Shown piece by piece: positions 5,270-12,019 of a DNA stretch of 12,019 nt; the first letter of the stretch is position 1; every line of letters begins with the position of its first letter. A model generated the notes under the pieces. That model ran no database searches. It was given only the letters and a program-made list of their open reading frames with translations, and had not been told where the DNA came from. The position numbers and the translations under genes are program-made. Source of the stretch: Candidatus Borrarchaeota archaeon (GTDB lineage Archaea > Asgardarchaeota > Sifarchaeia > Borrarchaeales > Borrarchaeaceae); contig JAEORY010000077.1 of the NCBI GenBank assembly GCA_016840645.1, forward strand, positions 1-12,019. The letters are read 5' to 3'.

Positions 5270-8233
5270 CTATCCTGTATATCTCAATGACTCAGCTGGA
5301 GGTATCCGACTGGCTTTCCACGCGGGAAATATCGCACCGATGACTGCAATTGCGAGTGCCACTACAGTAGTTTGGACAATAGCGTCCCACGGCATTACAA
5401 ACTGCATGGGACCTACGTCACCCATTGCCTGAACAAATGTATATCCTAAGATGTATCCATCGATAATCCCAAGCAAAAGTCCGATAAGAGCCAGGAATAT
5501 CGACTCAGAAAGGATAAGCATTATCACGCCCTGTTTTTTTATGCCTATTGTTCGGAGTAAGCCAATTTCGCGCCGTCTCTCACTGACTATTTTGATCATA
5601 GTGGTTGCCAAAACTAGCAAGCCAACAACGATACTGGAATAGGTTATGATATTGAAGAATGTCCCTATTTGTTTGGCTTGTTCGTGAACATCCTGTTTGA
5701 TGTCTTCTTTCAATACAAATTCTAGTTTGTATTCGTCGCCCCACCTTTCGTCGATCTGGTCTGCCACGACTTGCGGATCAACTGCTGTGCCGTTCATATA
5801 GCGTCGGTCTAATTTAATGAAGAAAGTATGAGCCGTTTTATCAACGCCAAATTCATAGAAACGATCAATGTCAATTAAGCAGAAGTAACCCGGTTGCGGA
5901 TAGCCGAATAAATCTTCATGCATTATCCCAATAACTTTGAACTCCGTTGTGTTTCCATGTGCTGAGATTTGTATCGGTGTTTTTTGTCCCACTTTGACAT
6001 TGAGTTCATAGGCAAGTCTATCACTTATGATACAAGCATTTTCGTGTGGATTCTTAAGTCGCTTAAATAACTTGAAAGTATCTGTGCCATTTGGTTCAAT
6101 GATTTTAGACGGTAGAGTTTGTTCATTCACGACAACATAATTAGTGCTATTGATACCTATAAGAAGCGAATCGTAATCTTCGTCCCACAGTTCAAAACGT
6201 GCACCCGCTCCTTCCAAGACAGTGCAGGCTGGAATCATTCCTTCACTCGTATTTGCCCAGTGAATACCTTCAATATTTCTTGTAATATTTCCGCTGAGCG
6301 TAGGGGGTGCTCCAACATCAGTACCAACGATCAGGTTACCTTCTAAGCTTTGGTCAACGAAATCCAAAATTCCAATTGCGAGTGCTGTCATGATTGAAGC
6401 TATTGCAATCACAAGCGCTAAACAAATCGTAAAAATACCAAAGGTAAGAGTTGATCTGGTCCGCTTTCTTGCTATGTTCTTAGACGCCAAATTGCTAACA
6501 TACTTTAACCCTGGAACACGTCCAACGATGAAATCGAACGCACCTCCTACACCTCTGAGGATGCCTGCAGTAAATATGATAGAGCCTATCATGAGAGCAA
6601 AAATCGAAATAATTGAACCACCGAAGAACACATCAAAAAGACCGACTGCTAGCAGTACCACACCCGCTGTAATCGTTAGATATCTTCGTTTGAGACCACC
6701 CACGATGAGTATTATTCCAATTGCTATCATTAGCAGGAATATACTCGAAAGAAAGGTAATCTCAACTCCCAGAACAAACTGTAAAACGAATATAAGACCC
6801 ATACCAACACAGAGTAGTATGCTCCCACTAGCGATCCATCGAATTCTATGTTTCAGAGTGCGCTTCTCTCTTGTTCGGGATTCTGGTCGCAGCGCGTTGA
6901 TGATGTTTAAATTAGTTATACTGAGGAGCGGATACAGGCCTCCAAGTAGTGTAAAGATGACGCCAAGAATAAACCCTTCTATGAGGTATCCTGAATTAAT
7001 AGCAACGCCTTTCATCTCTTCAAAGGGCACATCGATAGGTATTTGTATGAGAGTTTTGAAGTACCATGATAGTCCATCTGATAGCCATATACCGGCGAAT
7101 ACACCAATTGCGGATCCCGCTATGCCGAATGCAAGAATTTCGTAAAGAAAGATCCTAAAGACGTGCCTTTTCTTAAATCCAGTGGATCGAAGGACCCCTA
7201 TTTCATACTTACGCTCAGCTATAGTCATATTTGCGGTATTAAATATCAGAAATACCATCGCAAGTAATGTTGTTGCTCCAGCGAAAAAGATACCTAATTG
7301 AATAAATGAAATGACAGCTTGATTGGCTTCCAAAGTTGTTTGTTTTGGTGCAAAGACCTCAAGGTCCTCTCCAACTACATCCTTAATTCTTTGTTGCACT
7401 TCTTGCCATTCGTTTGCGTATGCTGGATCCATTTCCACTACGATCTGATCAACTTTTCCTTTACACTTGGGAAAGAACTTTTGTGCGCTATCTAATGTAA
7501 TAAAGACGCACGAACCCCAACCCACTTGTTGGGCTTTACCGGTAACTTCCGCAAAAGAGGCGATCTCCCAGCGCTCCTTTTTAACTACGCCTTCTCCTCG
7601 ATACTTGATCATCATGCTATCTCCAACGGTGGCATTAACGATTTCAAACTCCTCATCCTCCCCATCATCGACTTCTTCCTGCCAAGTAATGCCATCCATC
7701 AGCGATTCACTCACTATGGCGACCTTTCCAGTAAGGACTTCACTGGTATTGATGGGTTCGCTGATGTTGTAATCAAAGAGCTCTCCAAACTCGTTATCGT
7801 ACTGCGGATCTATGCCAACAATAACTGCCGCAGTCGAGTTTCCATCAGCTTTTACATAGATCACACTGTATCGCTGTATCCGAGGGGCTGCTGCTTTCAC
7901 TCCCTCTACCTGTAAGATGTCCTCTAGAAGATCTTCATCAAAAGGCTCACCATCAATTCGACTGACTTCGAAGTCTACGCTGCCTCCCAGCAGTTCAACC
8001 ACATTATAAACAATTTGATACGTGTTGTCACTGGCTATGTTAAATGCGACATATAAACTGACAGAGGCCATCACTCCTACCACAGTAAGAAAGGTACGAG
8101 TCTTCCTTCGTCCTAGGTTGCGAATTGCCATCTTAACTAACCGCTTATCTTTCCAAAGAAGAAAAATGATGATACCAATAATCACAGGAATGATTATAAC
8201 AACCAAATTGGCTCCTACGATTCCTAGTTGCAT
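5270..8233 (-). CDS. Large two-unit FtsX/MacB-type ABC transporter permease (operon I)
   Basis: A 987-aa permease with two FtsX units. Order: an extra N-terminal helix (8-27), the basic segment AIRNLGRRKTRTF with the first transport helix (36-65), a MacB_PCD-like extracytoplasmic domain (about 80-300), FtsX core 1 (305-450: MTIAERKYEIGVLRSTGFKK, ending INALRP), a block of about four linker helices (468-565), a second NLASKNIARKRTRSTLTF helix (580-620), a second outer domain (about 625-850) and FtsX core 2 (855-987: SERRREIGLLRTIGIKK, ending PPAESLRYTG). I start it at 8231-8233, where GGGGG lies 6 bases upstream and the N-terminal helix begins. A frame open to 8371 would overlap the ATPase gene and is unsupported. 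It follows the ATPase by 25 bases. This two-unit form is common in archaeal and Gram-positive exporters of the DUF214 type. Substrate unknown. Confidence 0.93.
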   Translation of the reverse strand: MQLGIVGANLVVIIIPVIIGIIIFLLWKDKRLVKMAIRNLGRRKTRTFLTVVGVMASVSLYVAFNIASDNTYQIVYNVVELLGGSVDFEVSRIDGEPFDEDLLEDILQVEGVKAAAPRIQRYSVIYVKADGNSTAAVIVGIDPQYDNEFGELFDYNISEPINTSEVLTGKVAIVSESLMDGITWQEEVDDGEDEEFEIVNATVGDSMMIKYRGEGVVKKERWEIASFAEVTGKAQQVGWGSCVFITLDSAQKFFPKCKGKVDQIVVEMDPAYANEWQEVQQRIKDVVGEDLEVFAPKQTTLEANQAVISFIQLGIFFAGATTLLAMVFLIFNTANMTIAERKYEIGVLRSTGFKKRHVFRIFLYEILAFGIAGSAIGVFAGIWLSDGLSWYFKTLIQIPIDVPFEEMKGVAINSGYLIEGFILGVIFTLLGGLYPLLSITNLNIINALRPESRTREKRTLKHRIRWIASGSILLCVGMGLIFVLQFVLGVEITFLSSIFLLMIAIGIILIVGGLKRRYLTITAGVVLLAVGLFDVFFGGSIISIFALMIGSIIFTAGILRGVGGAFDFIVGRVPGLKYVSNLASKNIARKRTRSTLTFGIFTICLALVIAIASIMTALAIGILDFVDQSLEGNLIVGTDVGAPPTLSGNITRNIEGIHWANTSEGMIPACTVLEGAGARFELWDEDYDSLLIGINSTNYVVVNEQTLPSKIIEPNGTDTFKLFKRLKNPHENACIISDRLAYELNVKVGQKTPIQISAHGNTTEFKVIGIMHEDLFGYPQPGYFCLIDIDRFYEFGVDKTAHTFFIKLDRRYMNGTAVDPQVVADQIDERWGDEYKLEFVLKEDIKQDVHEQAKQIGTFFNIITYSSIVVGLLVLATTMIKIVSERRREIGLLRTIGIKKQGVIMLILSESIFLALIGLLLGIIDGYILGYTFVQAMGDVGPMQFVMPWDAIVQTTVVALAIAVIGAIFPAWKASRIPPAESLRYTG

Positions 8234-8258
8234 AAAATACCCCCTACATCTAGTACAC

Positions 8259-9035
8259 TCATCTAGAATCACTGATATATCCGGTGAAACCTTTGTAGGC
8301 TCTAAGTTCTTCATTGGTAATGGATAGTATTTCATGCACTGTCGGCTTATCTGTTGCAATTTGCCCATCAATTATTCGAATGAGTCTATCACAATGTTCT
8401 GCAATGATGGGATCATGGGTGATAACAATGAATGTCACGCCCATATTTTTGTTCAAGTCATGCATCAATTCCAAAATCTCATCACCGGTGCGTGTATCGA
8501 CATCACCTGTAGGTTCATCCGCTAAAACAATTGATGGTTTGTTCGCAAGTGCGCGTGCAATTGACACCCGTTGTCGTTGTCCACCGCTGAGTTCATCTGG
8601 TCGATGATGCCTCCGATCGACAAGACCAACCATTTCTAAAAGTTCTTTAGCCCGTTTCTTTCCTTCTTTTTCAGAAATCCCATTTACCATCATTGGTAAT
8701 TCCACATTTTCAAACGCAGTCAGTACGGGAACAAGATTATAAAATTGAAAGATGAACCCAATCTCCTGCGCTCTCAGTTCAGTTAAGGTTCCATCCGACA
8801 TTTGTGAAATGTCCTGCCCATTAATGTAGACTTTTCCTGATGTAGGATTATCTAAACCTCCTATCATGTTTAGTAACGTTGATTTCCCACTTCCTGATGG
8901 TCCCATAATGACGATGAATTCTCCCTTTTTCACTTCAAGGTTGATATCTCTCAAAGCGGGAACTGTTATTTCTCCTAAATAATAATCTTTGTTCAAATTG
9001 ACTGTCTCCACTACTATATCATGCCTTTCAGCCAA
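8259..9035 (-). CDS. MacB/LolD-type ABC transporter ATPase (operon I)
   Basis: A 258-aa nucleotide-binding subunit, partner of the permease downstream. Walker A is GPSGSGKS (45-52), Q-loop Gln 97, signature LSGGQRQR (149-156), Walker B IVLADEP (169-175) and switch His 207 (ITHD). About 30 residues extend past the usual end (DKPTVHEILSITNEELRAY), which the other ATPase lacks. I choose TTG at 9033-9035 as start: a perfect GGAGG lies 7 bases upstream, the N-terminus then matches the operon II ATPase in length (Walker A at residue 45 in both), and that gene also starts with TTG. The ATG at 9053 has no ribosome binding site and encodes the GGAGG itself. An ATG-like start at 9137 would add an implausible hydrophobic leader and overlap the Yip1 gene. 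Family assignment is firm. Confidence 0.94.
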   Translation of the reverse strand: MAERHDIVVETVNLNKDYYLGEITVPALRDINLEVKKGEFIVIMGPSGSGKSTLLNMIGGLDNPTSGKVYINGQDISQMSDGTLTELRAQEIGFIFQFYNLVPVLTAFENVELPMMVNGISEKEGKKRAKELLEMVGLVDRRHHRPDELSGGQRQRVSIARALANKPSIVLADEPTGDVDTRTGDEILELMHDLNKNMGVTFIVITHDPIIAEHCDRLIRIIDGQIATDKPTVHEILSITNEELRAYKGFTGYISDSR

Positions 9036-9070
9036 TCTTATGCCTCCATACATTAATTTCGTTATTTCAG

Positions 9071-9089
9071 AAAAAAAAATGAAAAAAAA
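9071..9089 (-). terminator. Double U-tract between Yip1 and ATPase genes
   Basis: On the minus strand, eight T then CA then nine or so T lie in the 88-base spacer after the Yip1 gene. Such tracts terminate archaeal RNA polymerase. Because genes on both sides look like one operon, this may give partial termination and more Yip1 than ABC subunits, or the ATPase may have its own promoter. Confidence 0.45.
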
Positions 9090-9123
9090 TGGGGAAGAGT
9101 TGTATGTCAAATTCATTGAACAG

Positions 9124-9831
9124 CTAAAATGCTCCAAATAATCCTGCTACTGAGAAACCGTAAGCAATGTACATCAACGTGGCTAGAATCCCGAAGAGGA
9201 CTAAGGCAAAAGTATTGGACATTATAGAAACACCAGTAGTTATTCCAGTTATTTCACGCATTGCCAGCACATTGTTGATTGCTAGTAAAATGAAAATAAC
9301 TAGACCACCAACCAGAAAGATTACCGCTGCCGCGATACCGGCACTAGCTACTGCTGTGTACATTGTAACCACAAAGACAAAGGGTGCTAAGAATAATGGT
9401 ACAAATGTAAGCCCACAAATTCTCAAGACTTGTTTTATTTGAAGTTCTTTGATTCCTGCGAATCTGCCAATGACGAATAATGCTGCAACCCAACATAGAA
9501 ATGTGCCAAGAAAGAAGACAATTGAAGCTGAAATAGCAATTCCAATTCCAACAGCCCATTGCGCTGGGGTGGGGCTTACTGGTTGCCAAGTAGCACCGTA
9601 CATGAGCCAAAGTGGAATTGCAGCAATTCCTACAATGAAAAGAAATGCGATCTCGATTAGAAAAGGCATTAATGCTGACGGAATAGTTGCTTCTGGGTCA
9701 TCCTTGACTTCATTGTATACACTTTTGTCAAAAGTTAATGCTCGATATGCTCGCTGATACAAAACTTTAGATTTCTCTGCTACTGTCTGAAGTACTGCTT
9801 TAGTTTTTTCTGTTGTTGTCATTTCGCTCAT
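9124..9831 (-). CDS. Yip1-family (YIP1 domain) integral membrane protein
   Basis: A 235-aa membrane protein. The N-terminal 50 residues are polar and probably cytoplasmic (RAYRALTFDKSVYNEVKDDPEATIP). Five hydrophobic segments follow, near 55-78, 92-122, 136-160, 165-190 and 203-225. The layout, and the feature of small-residue-rich helices with a charged GRFAGIKELQIKQVLRICG segment between helices 2 and 3, match the Yip1 family (PF04893). Eukaryotic Yip1 proteins work with Rab GTPases in membrane traffic; archaeal members have no settled role. The ATG at 9829-9831 has GGAGG 7 bases upstream. It is first gene of operon I, behind a palindromic operator shared with operon II, ahead of ABC ATPase and permease. 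It occupies the position that membrane protein B holds in operon II, suggesting an analogous accessory role. Family call is fairly sure. Confidence 0.78.
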   Translation of the reverse strand: MSEMTTTEKTKAVLQTVAEKSKVLYQRAYRALTFDKSVYNEVKDDPEATIPSALMPFLIEIAFLFIVGIAAIPLWLMYGATWQPVSPTPAQWAVGIGIAISASIVFFLGTFLCWVAALFVIGRFAGIKELQIKQVLRICGLTFVPLFLAPFVFVVTMYTAVASAGIAAAVIFLVGGLVIFILLAINNVLAMREITGITTGVSIMSNTFALVLFGILATLMYIAYGFSVAGLFGAF

Positions 9832-9880
9832 CTTTCAACCTCCATAATTTTTGTGATTGTGATACATATTAATACCATAA

Positions 9881-9904
9881 TACGTTTTAGATAATTAAAA
9901 CGTA
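9881..9904. promoter_or_regulatory. Palindromic operator of operon I
   Basis: Arms TACGTTTTA (9881-9889) and TAAAACGTA (9896-9904) are exact reverse complements separated by six bases. The arms differ from those at 3012-3035 only at the eighth position, changed in both arms so that symmetry is kept. That compensated change points to selection rather than chance. The site lies 50 bases before the Yip1 start codon, at the expected transcription start, and probably binds the same winged-helix regulator. Confidence 0.75.
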
Positions 9905-9927
9905 CAAAAAAATATATGGCGTACTAA

Positions 9928-9935
9928 TATTTAAA
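9928..9935 (-). promoter_or_regulatory. Probable archaeal box A of operon I
   Basis: The minus strand reads TTTAAATA, matching the box A consensus TTTA(A/T)ATA. Transcription would begin around 9904-9909, at the edge of the palindromic operator. A second TA-rich box (CATATATT, 9911-9918) lies between them and is an alternative. Confidence 0.45.
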
Positions 9936-10174
9936 ATTAACTGTTTTCGGGAAAATCAAAACTTGGATTGTTTAATACGTGCGCGTTTTTATAATTGAAG
10001 CTTGTATTAAGAATAAAAGATAAAAATTAGAAAAGAGCGTTGGACTTACAGAAATATCCAGTTAAACAAAAAGAGCGTTTTTTATAACTTAGGGTTTGTT
10101 TTCTTAGCTTTTTCATGGCAGTACTTCAGCATTGCTTCTTATTTAATCTCAAGTTGGAATTCATTAAATGAAGT
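9936..10174. other. Non-coding spacer upstream of operon I
   Basis: No credible gene is seen here. The spacer is AT-rich. It contains a direct repeat AAAAGAGCGTT at 10031-10041 and 10069-10079, and a minus-strand TATAAAAA near 9983-9990 that could be a distal box A. Short frames in it lack ribosome binding sites. Confidence 0.5.
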
Positions 10175-10194
10175 AAAAAATTAGAAAATTTTTT
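10175..10194. terminator. Symmetric hairpin/U-tract terminator
   Basis: AAAAAATT, loop AGAA, AATTTTTT forms an 8-base stem with T-runs on either strand. It sits 27 bases past the stop of the small CxxC gene on the minus strand, a fitting place for its terminator. Confidence 0.5.
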
Positions 10195-10220
10195 TAGAAT
10201 ATGATCGTGTGTTTTGTTTC

Positions 10221-10460
10221 TTAACTATAAATGCTCTTTTCCGCTTCCTTTGGCTTTGTGTTTGTAGCCTTGCGACATCCACCACAAGGGCTTGCACTAG
10301 CATCCATGGTAGAAGCGATGTCCTTTTGCATCCATTTATAGACTGAAATAATCCTTTTAAAAACTTCTTGGCGTTCACATTTGTTTTCAACAAAGTCGTT
10401 AATGATGTTTTGAAGTTCTTTCAACTGTTTTACCAAGTCCTCATCAGTAGATTCTTCCAT
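10221..10460 (-). CDS. Small CxxC-containing hypothetical protein
   Basis: A 79-aa protein, unrecognised. Residues 1-50 are charged and helical (EESTDEDLVKQLKELQNIIND, then KCERQEVFKRIISVYKWMQKD). The C-terminal third has SPCGGCRKA, a single CxxC pair, with another Cys near residue 28. A redox pair or a shared metal site in a dimer is possible but unproven. The start at 10458-10460 has GAGGTG about 7 bases upstream; a longer start at 10487 has GAGG only 4 bases away and is less likely. It stands alone between U-tracts on both sides, so it is probably monocistronic. A frame at 10181-10393 overlapping it on the same strand has arginine/lysine-rich, shadow-like composition and no ribosome binding site. 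Confidence 0.65.
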   Translation of the reverse strand: MEESTDEDLVKQLKELQNIINDFVENKCERQEVFKRIISVYKWMQKDIASTMDASASPCGGCRKATNTKPKEAEKSIYS

Positions 10461-10572
10461 TATAGTACACCTCTTATCATCTAGCATAGTTCCTCAATGA
10501 ATTATAACTATTTGTTTTGTGACAAAATTCAATATCAGTACAAAGGTTGATCCATTAAGTGGAGATGGGGTC

Positions 10573-10579
10573 AAAAAAA
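10573..10579 (-). terminator. U-tract terminator after the longin-like gene
   Basis: Seven consecutive T on the minus strand, 52 bases past the stop of the gene at 10632-11453 and after GGC. It would isolate that gene from the small CxxC gene downstream. Confidence 0.45.
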
Positions 10580-10631
10580 GCCTGTAATTTTGTTCTGCAC
10601 GAGAGCATTTCTTAGAGTAACGAGACCACTA

Positions 10632-11453
10632 TTAGTTGTTCATCTGTGCTTGGATATATTTTGTTATTCCCTCGTCGCCTAATTCTTCGATTTGTTTAGT
10701 TGCATATTTTGCAACTTCTTTCCATTGTTTTGAAGGTTTCACAGCGCCATGAATACGAAAGTGAGTTAGGTTAGCAATGGTGACTTCTTCATCCTCAGCA
10801 AGTTTCATCAAGTACGGCAACGGTATTCCAACGATTACGTTCTTGCGATGTTTTAATGCATATATCGCTTTCTCATCGTCGATCCACGGCACTAGTTCTA
10901 TTGTTGGGCGAAGTGCTGCCAAAGTATGTGTATACATTTCAGTAATTTCACGACTTTCAGAACAAATAAATAGGGGTTTACCTGAGGCAATAACTTCTAG
11001 TAATATCTCGAATTTATTTTTCATTTGTTTAATGACCTTAGATAAATTCCGTGTTTTCTTAATCTCTTTATTTGGATCAGAAATAAACTGTAAAATCTCA
11101 TCTGCAGTTTCAGTATAGGACTCAAACAGAATGTTTTCTGCGCTATCTTTGATATTTTCATAATAACTCTTGAAATCTAAAGTTAAGCGCTTGAGGGTGG
11201 TTTCCATGACAAATACATCATCATCTTTGTCAATAACACCTGCAGTTATCAGATTTTCCCCTGTATTAACGAGAATTATACGATAATCACCGAAATCAAG
11301 CCTTTGAAGTGAGGTCGTTCCAATTTGCTCTCCAAAATTTGAAATTGCACTTAAGAAGCCCGTCACAATTGCTTCATCCGTCTCAAGGCTTCCATATTTT
11401 CTTGTGAAAAGGCAGACCCCATCCTCTTTAAAAATGTAGGTGTTGTGCAACAA
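10632..11453 (-). CDS. Longin/roadblock-like domain protein with unknown C-terminal domain
   Basis: About 273 aa from the start chosen here. The N-terminal ~115 residues (NTYIFKEDGVCLFTRKYGSLETDEAIVTGFLSAIS and on) resemble the alternating strand-helix pattern of longin or roadblock domains, which in Asgard archaea and eukaryotes scaffold small-GTPase regulators. This rests on pattern memory. A lysine-rich linker (128-148) leads to an alpha/beta C-terminal part (GKPLFICSES, ELVPWIDDEKAIYAL, KNVIVGIPLPYLMKLAE) that I do not recognise. No membrane segment. I favour TTG at 11451-11453, with GAAGG 7 bases upstream and the first strand right after it. A second TTG follows at 11450, and an ATG at 11504 lacks a ribosome binding site, so the start is uncertain. 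It stands alone, 143 bases after the nre-like gene. Confidence 0.7.
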   Translation of the reverse strand: MLHNTYIFKEDGVCLFTRKYGSLETDEAIVTGFLSAISNFGEQIGTTSLQRLDFGDYRIILVNTGENLITAGVIDKDDDVFVMETTLKRLTLDFKSYYENIKDSAENILFESYTETADEILQFISDPNKEIKKTRNLSKVIKQMKNKFEILLEVIASGKPLFICSESREITEMYTHTLAALRPTIELVPWIDDEKAIYALKHRKNVIVGIPLPYLMKLAEDEEVTIANLTHFRIHGAVKPSKQWKEVAKYATKQIEELGDEGITKYIQAQMNN

Positions 11454-11596
11454 AAGTATCCCTTCTACAACTATTCTTAAAATAAAAAACCGAAAAGATT
11501 CCATATAAGTGTTCTAGTAAATTTATTCGCGTATATAGAAAAAATATACAGTATTTATTTCATCGTTAATTACATTTCATTGAACGAACAAAGATA
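11454..11596 (-). promoter_or_regulatory. AT-rich intergenic region with candidate promoter of the longin-like gene
   Basis: The minus strand offers two TA-rich boxes, TGTATATTTTTTC and CTATATACG (about 11531-11551), 80-100 bases before the preferred TTG start. The TTTTTT within the first could also end transcription of the nre-like gene. No palindrome of the TACGTTT type is seen. Confidence 0.3.
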
Positions 11597-12019
11597 TCAT
11601 ATAGAAAAGAAATCTGTAATTTTCTTCTGGACCAGTACATCCTTCAAAAGTTTACTATTATTGATCCAAACATCGAGATCAATATGTAAACGTGCTCTGA
11701 CATGATCTAATGCCTCTTTTAGTGTTTCGAATTTTAAAGGTTTTTGTTTCAACGCGTTTCGAACGTTTTCCCTGACGTTCCATACACCTACGGGCATAAT
11801 GTAGCCAGGTCGAATTTCTCTTAGTATAATAACACTAGCTTGCCGTCTTTCCTTCTCAAGAAGTTCATTAACTGCCAGTCTAGCTGCGTAGTAACATCCA
11901 CCGATTTTTGCATAAGTGGTACGCCCATGATAGCCCTCCCAGTCACTAAACATATGGATATTCTGATTCTGATCTGCAGGATTCCAAATTGTGCCTGGGT
12001 ACCACGCTTCCATGGTCTC
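11597..12019 (-). CDS. nreA: NreA-type DNA repair protein, C-terminal part
   Basis: Partial: 140 residues are visible and the reading frame stays open past 12019, so an internal Met at 12013 is not the start. Blocks such as EAWYPGTIWNP, GGCYYAARLAV, RPGYIMPVGVWNVRENVRNAL fit the C-terminal domain (DUF651) of archaeal Nre proteins, which act with the sliding clamp in DNA-damage repair. The protein ends VQKKITDFFSI. Its Q-K-K-I-T-D-F-F is a textbook PCNA-interacting (PIP) box, QxxIxxFF, two residues from the C-terminus, just where Nre proteins carry theirs. NreA and NreB cannot be told apart from this fragment. The gene ends at TGA (11597-11599), is on the same strand as its neighbours, and has no visible functional tie to the transport genes. 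Confidence 0.8.
   Translation of the reverse strand, partial: ETMEAWYPGTIWNPADQNQNIHMFSDWEGYHGRTTYAKIGGCYYAARLAVNELLEKERRQASVIILREIRPGYIMPVGVWNVRENVRNALKQKPLKFETLKEALDHVRARLHIDLDVWINNSKLLKDVLVQKKITDFFSI

Noticed and set aside
6390..7145. Long plus-strand open frame of 251 codons
   Set aside because: It lies wholly inside the large permease on the other strand, its composition is what the antisense of membrane helices gives, and it has no ribosome binding site or family motif.
7467..7915. Two overlapping plus-strand open frames
   Set aside because: Antisense to the outer domain of the same permease, Ser/Thr-rich shadow composition, no promoter or ribosome binding site.
8234..8371. 46-codon N-terminal extension of the large permease
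   Set aside because: It would overlap the ATPase gene by over 100 bases, is unlike any FtsX N-terminus and lacks a Shine-Dalgarno, whereas GGGGG precedes the Met at 8233.
10031..10116. 29-codon basic frame and AAAAGAGCGTT direct repeat upstream of operon I
   Set aside because: The frame has no Shine-Dalgarno and ends in U-tracts; two 11-base copies 38 bases apart are too few to call a repeat array.
1..12019. CRISPR arrays, tRNA or rRNA genes
   Set aside because: No regularly spaced repeats, tRNA-like cloverleaf stretches or rRNA-like segments were seen on either strand.

Overview
The window looks archaeal. Minus-strand genes have strong Shine-Dalgarno motifs (GGAGG, GAGGT), TTG starts occur, promoters carry TTTATATA-type box A elements, and putative terminators are simple U-tracts. 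A C-terminal NreA-like fragment with a PCNA-interacting motif is an archaeal repair protein. A longin/roadblock-like protein and a Yip1-family protein, together with the ArsR-type winged-helix regulators, would suit an Asgard-type archaeon, but that placement is inference.

Every gene I accept lies on the minus strand, so transcription runs from high to low coordinates. In that order: (1) the 3' end of an nre-like DNA-repair gene; (2) a longin-like gene; (3) a small CxxC protein; (4) operon I, made of a Yip1-family membrane protein, a MacB/LolD-type ABC ATPase, a 987-aa double FtsX-type permease and a newly noticed 28-codon single-helix membrane microprotein with a strong ribosome binding site; (5) a roughly 400-base gap holding hairpins and sequence that look like a decayed IS200/IS605 (TnpB / omega-RNA type) element; (6) a membrane protein plus winged-helix regulator pair (copy A); (7) operon II, made of a second membrane protein plus regulator pair (copy B), a second ABC ATPase and the start of a second FtsX permease that runs off the window.

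The main result is a shared control element. The promoters of operon I and operon II each carry a perfect inverted repeat with 9-base arms and a 6-base spacer, of form TACGTTTKA-N6-TMAAACGTA (9881-9904 and 3012-3035). Both lie just downstream of a box A, about where transcription should begin. The most economical reading is one regulon: two ABC exporter-like systems, each led by a polytopic membrane protein, repressed by dimeric winged-helix regulators of the kind encoded in copies A and B. Copies A and B are paralogous two-gene cassettes. The substrate and signal cannot be read from the sequence.
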